NCBI GenBank assembly: GCA_030272585.1
Contig: BSYQ01000015.1
Location: 806,001 to 870,000 of the forward strand
Length of the DNA stretch: 64,000 bases
Direction of reading: 5' to 3'
Origin: Bryopsis sp. KO-2023
Lineage: Eukaryota; Chlorophyta; Ulvophyceae; Bryopsidales; Bryopsidaceae
Part shown: positions 35,541 through 46,602 of the stretch, piece after piece
Layout: the number at the start of each line of letters is the position of its first letter
Numbering within the stretch: position 1 is the first letter of the stretch
Program-made: the position numbers and the translations under genes
The notes under the pieces: model-generated
The model's database searches: none
Seen by the model: the letters and a program-made list of their open reading frames with translations, nothing else
Told to the model about the DNA's origin: nothing

Positions 35541-38500
35541 TCATTTTCCTCCTTTCAGTTCCATCTCCCGTGCTTCGGCTGGAGTGGGAGCCCCCCCTCC
35601 GCCACCGATATCAACAGGAGCTGATCGGTCGATTTTCTTCCAGCCACGGGGGGCCGACGCGGGGTACGGTTGCCTCGGCTGGATGGGCATTATGGGACTA
35701 GGGTTAGGTCGCTGAACTGGTGGGGGAATGCTGGCCACTTGTGGGGCGATTGGTGCAACCGGTTGGGCTACCTAAAGCAACAAAAGACGAACTCAACCCA
35801 ACGTTTTCAAGCTACTGTTGAAGTGGAGGATTTCGGGGAGCGACAGACTGTACCTCACTGGATGTAATGGTGGCAAAATAATGCAATGTAAACCACTCAG
35901 AGAAGAAAACAGGCACCCTAATCATTCCCCCTTGTGGTTTTCACACCCATTCACAGCAAACCCTGAACAAGAAATTCACTTCTGGACTTTGGTGGTACAG
36001 GCCCTGCTCTTGTATTTTATCCACAAAATTTCAAGTTGTATTTATGGAGGCTGTTTTACCCACCGGTGCAGGTGCTCCGTTTCCGATGGGGGAAAAGTGG
36101 CCATCATTCCTGTCGGTAACTGGCGGAGGCACCATTTCATCTTCTACACTTGGAATTGTTACAGGGGCCGCCATAGGGGGGGCTGGTTCATAACCAATCA
36201 CACCTCCAGGAGAAGAGGCTGCCTGTCAGACACACAACCATCCACACCCCTCTGATTCGATTGTTGCTGAATAGATGCTTTCTTATTCTAAAAACGGTCG
36301 CAGAAAGGCAAAGAGTGGAACCGCTCAGGGAAAGAAAGAAAGGTTTGCAGGCTGAAATTTTCATTCCACAGCTTTTTCGTTTTTATGCCACTTCTCCACA
36401 CAGCAAACCCTTTAACAGGGACGAGAACCTATTGATGATAATAATTAACGGCCGAGAAATTACAAAGGCAATAAGCGACCCACAGAGTTTAGCAGCTCGG
36501 AAAAATTTGCCGATTCTTCTACGACTCCCTTTCCCACCCTAGAACAATTAAAAGAAAAAAAACAGTTCATTTCCAGGAGCAAACCTGGCCCTTTGGGTTA
36601 CCTGTTGATGAACAGGCTGTTGGGCGGTGTACGGTTGATGGCTGGGTTGGACGGGTTGAGGCATGCTGATTTGTGGTTGTTGGCTTGGAGGGGCAACCCG
36701 CTGTTCATTCGCCACTGGAGCACCACCAGCCTGAACCAACGAGAAAAGAAAAGAGGTCAGTCGTCCAATTTTCTTGCCAAGAATACCCCCTGTTTCGCAA
36801 AAAATTTCCCCTCGATCTTTTGTTAAACTTTCTTTCTGTCTTTGAGGAAATATATGCCTATTCCGAGGGGTTTTGAACCAATCCCCCCAAAAAAAAAAGA
36901 GGTACTGGCAAAACGCTGACTAGTGAGAAGACATCAATTCAACACGTCCTCCACACCCAAAACCACTAACCATTTTCACCACAGCAAATTTGCTTCAATT
37001 TGGTTTTCAAGGCACTCCCATGGAGTTTTTTTCGCCTTTTTCGATATGTTTAGGTTGCACCTGCTGCTGTGGTGGTGGTTGTTGCCTTGAGGGAGGGCCT
37101 TGAGGGTTGGGCCCCCTTCTCCCCCTTGGCATTTGCATTTCTTGTTGAGCCTCCATTTCTGCTTGTTTAATGATCAACGAGGCGTCGAATTTCTTCTTTG
37201 GAGTTCCAGACTCCACCACTGGGGCAGCCACTGGTGGAGGGTCCTTCCTAGAAAATGTCAAAAACACATGCAAGGTTGATTTATAAAAAAAACAATCAAC
37301 GGGATCTCAGGCTAAAAACCACCACAAATAAATATATAAATAGCAGTTGGGTTTGACCCAGCTTCCTCCCGCATGGCTTACTCAATTTCCAACCAGGCCA
37401 ATTTCTGTAATTAAAAAGAAACCACGCAGACTCACTTGATGGTGCTTTCTTTGATAATATCCTGGTGCATGCTTTTGACGTTCCTGGCCAAATCCTCCAA
37501 TCGAGCGGCGGTGGCCTTGCCCAAAATGTCAGACCTCACCCCAGCATCCGAAACCACCTTCTCTGTCTTGTTGGACAGTCCCAGCGCAACGGTTCTAGCT
37601 TCGTGCAATTGTCGCTCCAAATTTTCACGTTGCTTCCTATAGCCACACAACCCCAATCCAGCCATCGTCTCATCAACATGTTCTAGGGATGTTTCTTCCA
37701 ATTTTAGGGAAATTTCTTTCAATGTGCGTGTGTTTTTCTTGTTTGGGGGACCCCGGGAGGAGGAGGAGATTCAGCTGTTTCGTAGAGACAGCAGGTCAGT
37801 TTTAGAAGTGCAGCCATGTCTGACCGACCGAATCTGTAACATCATCGACTCTAAAATCGATTCAATATCCTGCAACATACCGATGATCTTTTTTTTCTTG
37901 TTCTACCTGTTGGTCGCCAAAAGCTCCTTCCTGGAGCTGCCAGCAGTCATCCCCAGCAACTGCTCCTCGGCCTGTTTCTTTCTCTGCAGAGCATCCTTCA
38001 AGAATTTCACGTGTTTCAAAAGCTCCTCCTGTTTGGCCATGCAGCTGCTGATCACTTTCTCGGCCGCTACGACATACAGTCGTACGAAAGCCTCGTCCTC
38101 ATCATTAGATACAGTAGACATCGCCTCCAATTCAGAAACGACGCCTTCCAAGGTTCCAACCACTTCGGCCTGTTGGTTCTTGGGGATGAGTGGCTGCACC
38201 AAAGATATGGAAAAAATTAATGGATGGATGGATAGATGTGCATCTGTGCATTGAGATGCATGCATGCATGTTTAATCGATATCAAGATGCATGCATTTAT
38301 CTGAGCATTTCAAATTGCTGTTGAAATCTCCCTAATCGAAATGGACATGCATCGATGCATGAAACATGGAAGGGTATTCTATCGACGGATTTAAGGAAAA
38401 AATCATCGATGTCAGGAGATCGCAATTTTCTATTACTACCTGTTTTTTTCATTGCTTTATTCCGATAGACCCCCAAAATGCAGTCCTCTCCCCCCAAAAA

Positions 38501-39728
38501 AATAAAAAATAAAATAAGTCCTATCGATAGAATTCATTCCGGAGTTTTTTGCAACAGCTTCACAATGTTTTCATATCGATGAACTTACGATTCCTGAGGC
38601 AGCAGCGGCTGAGCTGGCGATGACAGCCTTCCTGTTTTGCAGTTGCCCCTGGGCGTCTTTGATCGCAGCCAGTTGGGCCTTGAGGGAAGTCAGCCTGGTT
38701 TCCAACGCAGTGATGTCTGCCTGCAGGCTGGACTCTTGCTCCTGGAGTTCCTGGGCCTCTTTGTTGTAAGGATCCAGCAAACCAGCCTTGGGTGCTTGAA
38801 CTTGTGGTTGAGGCGCGGCTGGGCCCGGTCCCTTGCCTTTGCCTTTCTTTCCTTTCTTGGGAACGTCGCTGAATCCGTCGTCCTGTCGCCTGGCCATCGA
38901 CATCAGGAATTTGAGGTCGGAAATGGTTTTGGACGCCCCCGTGGTCACGCTTTTCAAGACGTCGTCTGAACCGAAATGCTCCTCCCTCACTTCGTCCAGA
39001 TCCGATTGGCGGAACTTCATCTCGTCCAGGGCTACGCTCAAATCATAGTCGGTTTTGTTTTCGCCTCGCGCAGGATTGCGCTCCGGTACGAAGGAACGCT
39101 TGGCCCTGCTTTTGCTCCAATTGCCCTGTTGTTGTTCGCTTTGGAACTTGTCGGTTTGTTTCAAGGCCGTCACCAGATCACGAACGGCCCGTTTCCCCGC
39201 ATTCTCGATTTCGGAGCCACGCTTGCGCACGACGTTCGCGACTTTCTCAACGGCGAACAGCATCTGCTGAATAACCTTGGGGTCGGTGGCTTTCAGCGCC
39301 TCTTCCAATAATCGGTAGACGCTTTCTCCCAGCCCTTCGACGCCAATCGTCACGCACGCTTCCACACAGAACTCCAACGCTCGAGAGTCGACCAGGGCGG
39401 ATTGAAACGACACGGGTTTCCCGTCACGACCAATAAATCCTTTCTCCATCGCCAGATCCGTCGACCAACTTTGCATTAACTCCGCTTTTTCTTGCGCACT
39501 CGATGCGTTCTTCACCATCGACTCCAGTTGCCCTGAGGTCGGGACTTGTTGACCGACCGCAACTGGAGCCTGCTGAGGGCTGGCAGCATGCTCTTCGGCC
39601 CCACCGGGCTGTGATTCGCCCTGGGCGCCCTTCTTTTTATTTTTCTTCTTGTTTTTCTTTTTGGGATTGGTGCTAATGTCCTGCTGCCCGCCCGTCAGCA
39701 AGGAAAACGCATTCGACATGGACGCCAT
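35541..39728 (-). CDS. Large unrecognised protein: Lys-rich N-terminus, coiled coils, Pro-rich C-terminus
   Basis: I do not recognise this protein. Supported exons are 38589-39728, 37907-38193, about 37436-37722, 37061-37247, 36602-36730, 36064-36222 and 35541-35771 (about 800-820 residues). Borders between 37722 and 37907 are unresolved; that interval contains a coding-like segment reading DIESILESMMLQIRS. The start MASMSNAFSLL is followed by a lysine cluster (KKKNKKKNKKK), an alpha-helical region, a second basic cluster (KKGKKGKGKG) and a predicted coiled coil (ALETRLTSLKAQLAAIKD). More heptad-like helices follow in the second and third exons (EAFVRLYVVAAEKVISSC, NLERQLHEARTVAL). The C-terminal third is rich in Pro, Gln and Ala (QPVQPSHQPYTAQQP) and ends EAREMELKGGK. 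Such a layout suggests a scaffold or RNA-associated protein, but no function can be assigned. Confidence 0.75.
38220..38365. repeat. ATGCATGC-type short palindromic repeat tract in an intron
   Basis: Inside the first intron of the large unrecognised gene there are many copies of GCATGC/ATGCAT (for example GATGCATGCATGCATG near 38257). The tract is self-complementary and probably a slippage product. Confidence 0.6.
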
Positions 39729-40844
39729 TGTTTCGGTTTTCAGACTGCACGCAAGCGCGGGTATAACTTCGCAGCGAGTTTTCAAGTGTGGGAGAACCAG
39801 CGCTCAGAAGCCAACCGCAGCGAGCAAGGGGAAGCCACAGAAAACCGCTTGACACGTACGCACCTGCCCTGTCACATCCGTGAAAAGAAACGGAAGCTAG
39901 TCATGGGAATTAGTCACCCCATTTCTGCCAAATGCAAGCAAACGCGCGCGCTGGAGTTGGCTTGCTGGAAACTGCGCTTTGGATCAGACACCCCAACGAT
40001 CGCAGCGGTCGATCGGGAGCACCCTTCTCCATGACGGTGGGGTGGAAATGAATCAACGAGAAAAAGGTACAAGAAAAACACAGCGATGTAAAAGTCAGAA
40101 GTGCTCCGGTGGTCAGAATTTACTCCCAACATCTGCTGCAGAGAAAGATGCACGGTTTTGCTGAAAAAACACGGGTAAGAAACCAAACCACAACACCATG
40201 GAGGGAAAGTGGAATCTGGAATCATCATGGAGGGTGCTTGCTCTCTTTTGCTGTGGGTTGCAATCATTGTTTGACTGATTGAAACCAAACCAAACAGGTT
40301 ATTTGACAATCTGTGGAAACTATGTGGTGATCAGCGAAGACGCTGGTCACTGTGAAAATGGTGGCTTGTGGTGATTCGATCATGAATGCCTGGGTTGTAG
40401 AAAGGACATGGGGGTCTATCATATTGAGCTTTTTACAAAATAGGAGAAAAAATCCAATGGAGAACCAACCACACTTCCAACAGGGAGAATGAAGTCTTTT
40501 TTTTCTTTTGTTGATGACTATAGCTTTACCATGCATGGATGCAAATGCTAAAGATTCGGGATGTCTTGCTACGATTATTTGCATCATGAGAAAGCCATAA
40601 ATGGTCGCTCCAGTCCATTCGCTTCTTCGAGAAAGACTGGCATTGGGGATCCAACATCCATCACCAGCAAAATTTTACACACTCCAGACTGTTGGACGGA
40701 GTCAGAGCAGGGAACAAAAGAAAAAGACTCAAAAACCGCCTACTGTGGCAGTAATTCTACTTTCATTAAACCAAAAAACGATATCCCTGCTAAACCAAAA
40801 GCAGTTCTGGAAGCTTTCCTAATCAACAACAAGTTTTGACAATG
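39729..40844. other. Spacer upstream of the large unrecognised gene
   Basis: About 1.1 kb between the start of one minus-strand gene and the end of the next. The first 300 bases are GC-richer, as expected for a promoter. I see no exon; the frames at 39914-40309 and 40561-40839 have no recognisable domain. Confidence 0.45.
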
Positions 40845-43128
40845 CTAGGCCTTGGCAGTCACAACCAACCGTCCAGCCGACTTCCTAAAAGAAGAAAAGC
40901 AATTCGGTGCTAATATACAAAAAAGAACTGGATAAATACAGGATGCTTCAGCTAATAACAAAATTTCCAGCGCGCCATGAAGAAAGAAGGTTATTAATTT
41001 TGCAAACTCAAAATTGAATTTCTGGAGGATCATAGGTTGCCCAGATTTTGAGGGAGGGTCCTCTTGAATGTTCCATGTTGCATCGTCGTTGGAGAATTTG
41101 TTCAACTGGTTGGTTAAGAAACGACCCTGTTTGGGAAGCCAGCAAGGATATTGCCAAAAGCATCTCAGCAGTCGCAGTGGCCTCCAAGCAGCTGGCAGCT
41201 TCATCATCAAGATCTGCCCTCAGCAAATTCTCAGTGAAGCCGCCTGGGGGAAAAAAATATTTCACAATTGAGTTGGGACATGGTGACCAAAATAAATAAA
41301 AAAGGGGTTTGGGGGAAGGCAAGAAAATAAAACTGAAAAAAGAGGTTTTGGGGAAGGAAAAAATATATAAAAAAAGTTCCATGCATGGTGTCCGCTTCTT
41401 TCAGTTTCTGAGAGGGGAGAAAAGGAAGCAAAACGTTCAAAAAGATGGGTGATCCTTTTTACGATTTCAGAGAAGAAAGATGGTTGACTTCATGCTTTCG
41501 TTCCTGGATTATAAAATTATATCATGTAATATAATGGCATATATATTCTTCAAAATAAAGTTTCTTGCCTGCCATCAGAAGGAAACGCTGGGCCCTGTCG
41601 CCACCACAATTCCCCTGGCGTTCGGTCAAAATCACCGCCGCCGCCCACACGTCGGATTTCCTGCTCGTCAGCGCCAATTTCAACACATCGCCTTTTTGCA
41701 AGTAGAAAGCCCCACCCACCTCGGCGACGTCCCTCCCCCCTCGGCTGTGAGCAGCCAACCCTCCCACTCCCCATATGTAACACCACCCGTCGCACTGAAT
41801 AACTTTCTCCACCACGTCGCTGATGCCTTCGAGCGAAGCTATCAATGCCGGCGCACCCACGTCCCCAGTTTTTCTCAAAAATTTCCTCAGGCCCTCCGCA
41901 AGTTTCGGGTTGTCGACGACAACTTTCATTGTCGAGACGTCCTGTATGAGCGCGTCTGAGAGGTAATCCACGTTCAGCAGATCGATGAGATCGTCGGCGA
42001 ACTCGTTTCTACCACCCGGGTCCTTCGCCACCCACGTCGACACTCCCCGGATGACACTAGCATACTGCGACTGGTCGAGCGAGCCAGCTTTGGCACCATT
42101 TGCGGCGGCGGTCGTGACGCCTTTGATCGCCGCCAGCGACAGATTCAAAAAGTCGTCATCCTCCAGCAATTCCTCGAGATGGCCAGCAGTGAAGCGCTCG
42201 CACCGCCACACGATATCAGACCTAGCGAATTCATCCTGAGAGGTTTCAGCACCCCGAAGCTGAGATGCAACACCGACCAGGACCCAAAACGAAAGCGATT
42301 CTTACCCGACCAATCCACTCGCCAGCGCCTGCTCCAGCAACAGGCAGCAATTCTCGAGCGTCAAGCAAAGACAGTCATTCTGGTAGTGGCGGCACGTCTC
42401 CTCCAGAGCTGGTATGTCGTAAACCTTGGATATTTTGATAAGAGGAACGAGGTTGGCCTCGTTGACGCAACACTCGCCCATGTGCAGGAATCGCAACGCG
42501 CCCTCCAGGGCGTCGGCGTCGACTTCCAAGGCATCGACCGCGCTCTTTCTCTGCTCGCCGTCCTTAAACGCCAGAAGCGTTCGGAAGGTGGCGCTATGCA
42601 TGCACAGAAACATCCTCGAACAGTGAAACTGTCTGCCGTTCGAGGCATTGACGAGAACGTCGCAGAACTGAGGGTCGTCGAAAAAATACACCACACTGGC
42701 TCCGTTCACGTCACCACTGTACGCAACCTGTCGAAACACAAACAAAAGCGAGTCAAAAGATCTCGACAAGGAATCCTCTCCCTCCACGCAGACAAGTCAG
42801 CCCGTCGACAACAACGCGCGTAAAAGGAGATCGATCTATACTCCGCTGAAGCGACTTTGCGTGCTACCTCCTTGACGATGGGCGGAAGTTTTTTCTCGGG
42901 AGGCTGATCGGCGCTCGGGTTCGACGAGCTCGGCAGTCTTGGCGTGGTTGGCGGGGTGGCTGGGCTCGGCCCCGTGTTTGGGGGAGTGTTGGATGGGGAC
43001 TGATGCAGTTCTGAGTCGCACGGGTGGTCGCCAAGGAGAGGAACCAACTCCGGGCTGCCACGGTATTTCGAGATCCCAAACATGTTTTTCATGGATGCCA
43101 CCTTGCCCCGTCTTCTTACGCGCAGCAT
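40845..43128 (-). CDS. BTB/POZ-BACK domain protein
   Basis: BTB proteins usually act as substrate adaptors for Cullin-3 ubiquitin ligases. Exons in phase: 42868-43128, 42306-42727, 41569-42221 and 41008-41243 (523 residues). The first exon is Pro/Ser-rich (SNTPPNTGPSPATPPTTP) after a basic start. The second carries the BTB fold: FDDPQFCDVLVNASNGRQFHCSR cut in two parts, HSATFRTLLAF, LRFLHMGECCVNEANLVPL and YDIPALEETCRHY. The third resembles a BACK region (RFTAGHLEELLEDDDFLNLS). The join of exons 3 and 4 uses a GC donor (GCAG|GCAAGA) with matching phase; without it the protein would end at 41522. An alternative last exon at 40845-40882 (KSAGRLVVTAKA) follows a strong acceptor, so the exact C-terminus is unsure. 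The start is divergent from the MnmM-like gene. Confidence 0.82.
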
Positions 43129-43774
43129 ATTTTTTCGCGGCCGTTTTTCATTTTTCGGTGGCCGCACAACGCCCAGATTTAAACGACAAGCTTGGGGGTG
43201 GGTGGGCGGAAGTTGCAGTGAGGGTGACAGCTGCACAAGGTCCTATGTGGAACACCAACACAAACAAGCACATTTACCAGCAACACAACCCACTGGACCA
43301 ATTCAATCTCCCATTCATTATCCAAACAAAATATGTCCCGATCTGACCAACAATCGAGTCCGACCCAGTAACCTCCCTATCAACAGTTTTATCTCTGAAC
43401 GCAAACGAAAAAACCCATGGGGGAAGGCTGTTCCTTTCGTGCGTGAGCGTAAGAGGAGTATCTTTCTGTTCAAAGTAAACGCGCGCAAGAATAACGATTG
43501 TGGCGGCTTCCTTTGATGCAGACGAACTAGGGGAAAACACAGCTGTGCGTGTCTAGCTGGGTGTTTGTCCATCGATATGGAGTTACGGACGTCGAGTTTG
43601 TGTCAGGTCGCATGGGACGGCGCTGCCAGGCAAGCCAGAGTTTGGGGAAGAAATCGTGTCACGTGGGCTGTCGCCTACGTAAAGCTCCGCACCCCAATTT
43701 GCTTGGAAAGCGAAAAAGGGCTCATTTGACGTCATGTTTCTGCATCGTCAGTCCCCCCCCCCCAAATTTAAACC
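43129..43774. promoter_or_regulatory. Divergent spacer between the BTB gene and the MnmM-like gene
   Basis: A 646-base spacer separates two outward-facing start codons and probably holds both promoters. I see no conserved element that I can name, apart from a C run near 43753-43762 just upstream of the plus-strand start. Confidence 0.5.
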
Positions 43775-45100
43775 ATGTTTGAAACCTGGGTGTCCTCCCG
43801 TTGCGGTTTTCTGTTCCCCTGTGTGACGTCGTCCCTGGGAAAATCGAGACCGCCGAGATGTTTTGGGTTGCTTCCTCATTGTGGAAATCGATGGCCTGGG
43901 CGTGGTGGAATCCTGAGCCATGGAGCTCTGGCTGAATCCCACAGCTCCGCTTTTGAAAATTTTCTTTCTGGCGGTGCAAGGATAACTCGAGGAGCACAGC
44001 ATTTGTGGGAGGAGGTGAGGCTGATGGTGGTGGACAGACATCTATTGAACAGAAGCATGCAAAACAATAGAAAACAGTCAGATGGTGACTTCAGTTTTGG
44101 ATCATCATGATGTGTACTTTTTTCAAGAACAACTCACCGACTGTACCAATTCAAGTTCTTGCACTGAATTTCACCATCAAGTTTTCCAATTGTTGTGCAT
44201 GGGTCTCAATCTTGATCCTAACATGATTAATCCCCCAACAACAAAAAACAAATCGTGTTTTCTTTCCGTCGTTTGGCGCTATCTGAGTGCATGTAAAGGG
44301 ATGTCAGCTCCACAAAGGACAGCAGGATGAACCCTTTTGACCATCCGGTCCGTTGCAGAAATCAACATATTATCTAGTCTGCGATTAGTTCTTATATTTT
44401 TCAAACATGGCGGTTCAAATGTCCCCCTCCCCCCCCCCGGCTGACTGCAGTAAATGGCATGAATGAATCCCCGATATTTGTTACAAAGAGAATTCCTTTT
44501 TATCAAGTGGGAGGCCAATTTTTCTGGTTTATGTAGATTTTACGCCCAGGGGATTTAGCCATCGATGCGACATGTGGAAATGGACTGGACACGTTGAAAC
44601 TCGCTGAAATTCTGGGGCGAAAGGGGGCGCTCTATGGTTTCGACATTCAACGGGCTGCCATCAAACGTACAAAAACCCTGCTGTCTGACTCCCCCTTCAA
44701 ATACTCTTTCACCGACAACGAGGGGATTTCCTCCTCCAATGGCCCCCCGGTGCGCCTATTCCACAAATGCCACTCTCAGATCGGGCAGCTCTTCGGGGAT
44801 GGAGAGGCCAAGCTGGTGTGTTTCAATTTGGGGTACTTGCCGAGCGGGGACAAAGAGATTTTGACCAACGTTGAGACGACTCTGCAAGCGATCGAGGCTT
44901 CCCTGAATGTGGTAGCTCCGGGGGGGTTGATCAGTGTAATGTCTTATGTGGGGCACTATGGAGGGATGGCAGAATGCGAAGCTGTAAGAGGACTGTTACG
45001 GGGGCTGCCGGCGAGCACTTGGGTAACCATGGAATCCAGAGTGCTGAACAAGGTGAACGCCCCAGTGCTATCAATTGCTTGGAAAAAGAAGAAAGTGTGA
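43775..45100 (+). CDS. MnmM/YtqB-like methyltransferase, probably plastid-targeted
   Basis: Class I SAM-dependent methyltransferase of the family long called putative rRNA methylase; the bacterial member YtqB/MnmM methylates the wobble uridine side chain of tRNA. Two phase-0 exons, 43775-44014 and 44537-45100, give 267 residues. The first 50 or so residues are rich in Ser, Arg and Cys and look like an organelle transit peptide. The family core starts at GAQHLWEEILRPGD, where the exon join falls exactly. The SAM motif is AIDATCGNGLDTL with acidic Asp in YGFDIQ. The family signature NLGYLPSGDKEILT and the PGGLISVMSYVGHYGG block are intact. Plants have a plastid-predicted homologue, so organellar tRNA or rRNA is the likely substrate. 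The 522-base intron contains no coding signal. Confidence 0.9.
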
Positions 45101-46602
45101 TTTTTTTTCCTTTTCTTCTTCTTCTTTTTCTTTTTTTTGGGGGGGAGGGAGGATGCCTGAGATTTTTTGGGGGAATTTGGGTTTGGACTTGTTTCTTGCT
45201 CCAGTGGGTTTTCTCTTTTTTTTTTTCCCTGCAATGTTCATTGAGGTCTTGATAGCTTTGAATCTACAGTTGTATTCTGGAAATATGGAATAATGAAAAT
45301 AACATAACCTTTGGTACAAGGAAAAGATCATCGTGCAAAGCAGCTAACCAAATTTGCCAGAAGCTGCCTGAAATGGGGCCCAATTTTGAATATTCTGGAA
45401 CAGATCTTAGGGGGGAAGAAGATGTGAAAGAGTGAGGGGAAAGGGTTAGGTAATCATTATCCGGATGAACATAGAGAAGAGCGATATCGTCCAGTTTCAA
45501 AAATCGATGGCCCCATGTCTTTGTGTGAGTCTCTTGCTCTTCGGGGGTGGGCGTGAAATATAGAGTTCAAATCCAATCAGCCGGCAAGTATAATTCTCTT
45601 GCTTGTTTTGTTTTCCTTGCGATTTTCTGATGTTGTAACTGAGCAGCTTCAAAACTCAGAAAAAAAGATCGACTGACAGTAGAAGGCAAGGAAAAAAAAC
45701 ACTGCAACAACCTCCCTTCTCCTTCAGCGCCAGAATCCCTTGGCTGATCGTTTATGTATTGTTCTCGCTACCTTGTACTGCCCTAAACATCTGTGTATTG
45801 GCCTTGTACTGCCCTGATCTCTAGCTACCTTGTACTGCCCTGAACAAGTATGTACTGCTCTCACGGCCTTGTACTGCCCCGATCTCCACCAACCCGCAAC
45901 CCCTCAAGTCTACTTCACATCATGACTCATTCTTTGCAAGTCTTCCAGCTGGATATGGCTGAATCATTCTTTGATCATCGGATTTAGGTAAGCCACTGTC
46001 CAGCTCATCTCTGCTATTGCCTTAGTGCATGCAAGGGTTCCACCCACAGGGAGATAGGTCCCTCATGTCAGACTTTTTGAACGAGGAAATCGTTTCAATG
46101 GGAGGTACAACGGCACCAGTTGAGTGAGGGACACAATGCCTAAAACGACTTGGCTTTGTTTGCTGACATGTCCTACTTAGACTGAGTTGGTCCAAAAACA
46201 CTTCACTCATATTTATCAGAAACTTACATAGATGCATCGGCAAAAACAACACTGAACGTTATATTTTTCACATTATTCTATGGATCAAATATGCTAAGTG
46301 CAAAGTCCAGTTTTAAATTCAAAAGTACAGATTAGTCAACTTCTAAACAATCGGATCGAAGCAAGCAAACATCAAATATATGATACACCGAGCAAATCAC
46401 TCCACAAAGTAAAAATAGACCTGAATCGAACGCTCTAAATCCCCCTTTTTTTTCGTTTTTTTTTCCCTCAATCTTTAGGTGGCATGTTTTTCAAACTCCG
46501 TTCTTTTTTGTTTTGTTTTTTCTCTTCAGGAAGCATGTTTTTCAAATTCTGCTTTTTCAAATGTTATGGTGTCACACAGAAAAGACAGCGATAATTAATA
46601 TT
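45101..46602. other. Convergent spacer with GTACTGCCC repeat
   Basis: The 1.5-kb spacer starts with T-rich 3' flank, then holds a cluster of CCTTGTACTGCCCTGA repeats (45771-45885). No exon was identified. AT-rich sequence precedes the end of the protease-homologue gene. Confidence 0.5.
45771..45885. repeat. Imperfect tandem repeat of CCTTGTACTGCCC
   Basis: CCTTGTACTG occurs at 45771, 45802, 45828 and 45867, with a shortened TGTACTGC at 45851. The spacing is 26-39 bases, so the unit is degenerate. A related CCAGTACAAT-type cluster occurs at about 56880-56920. Confidence 0.8.
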
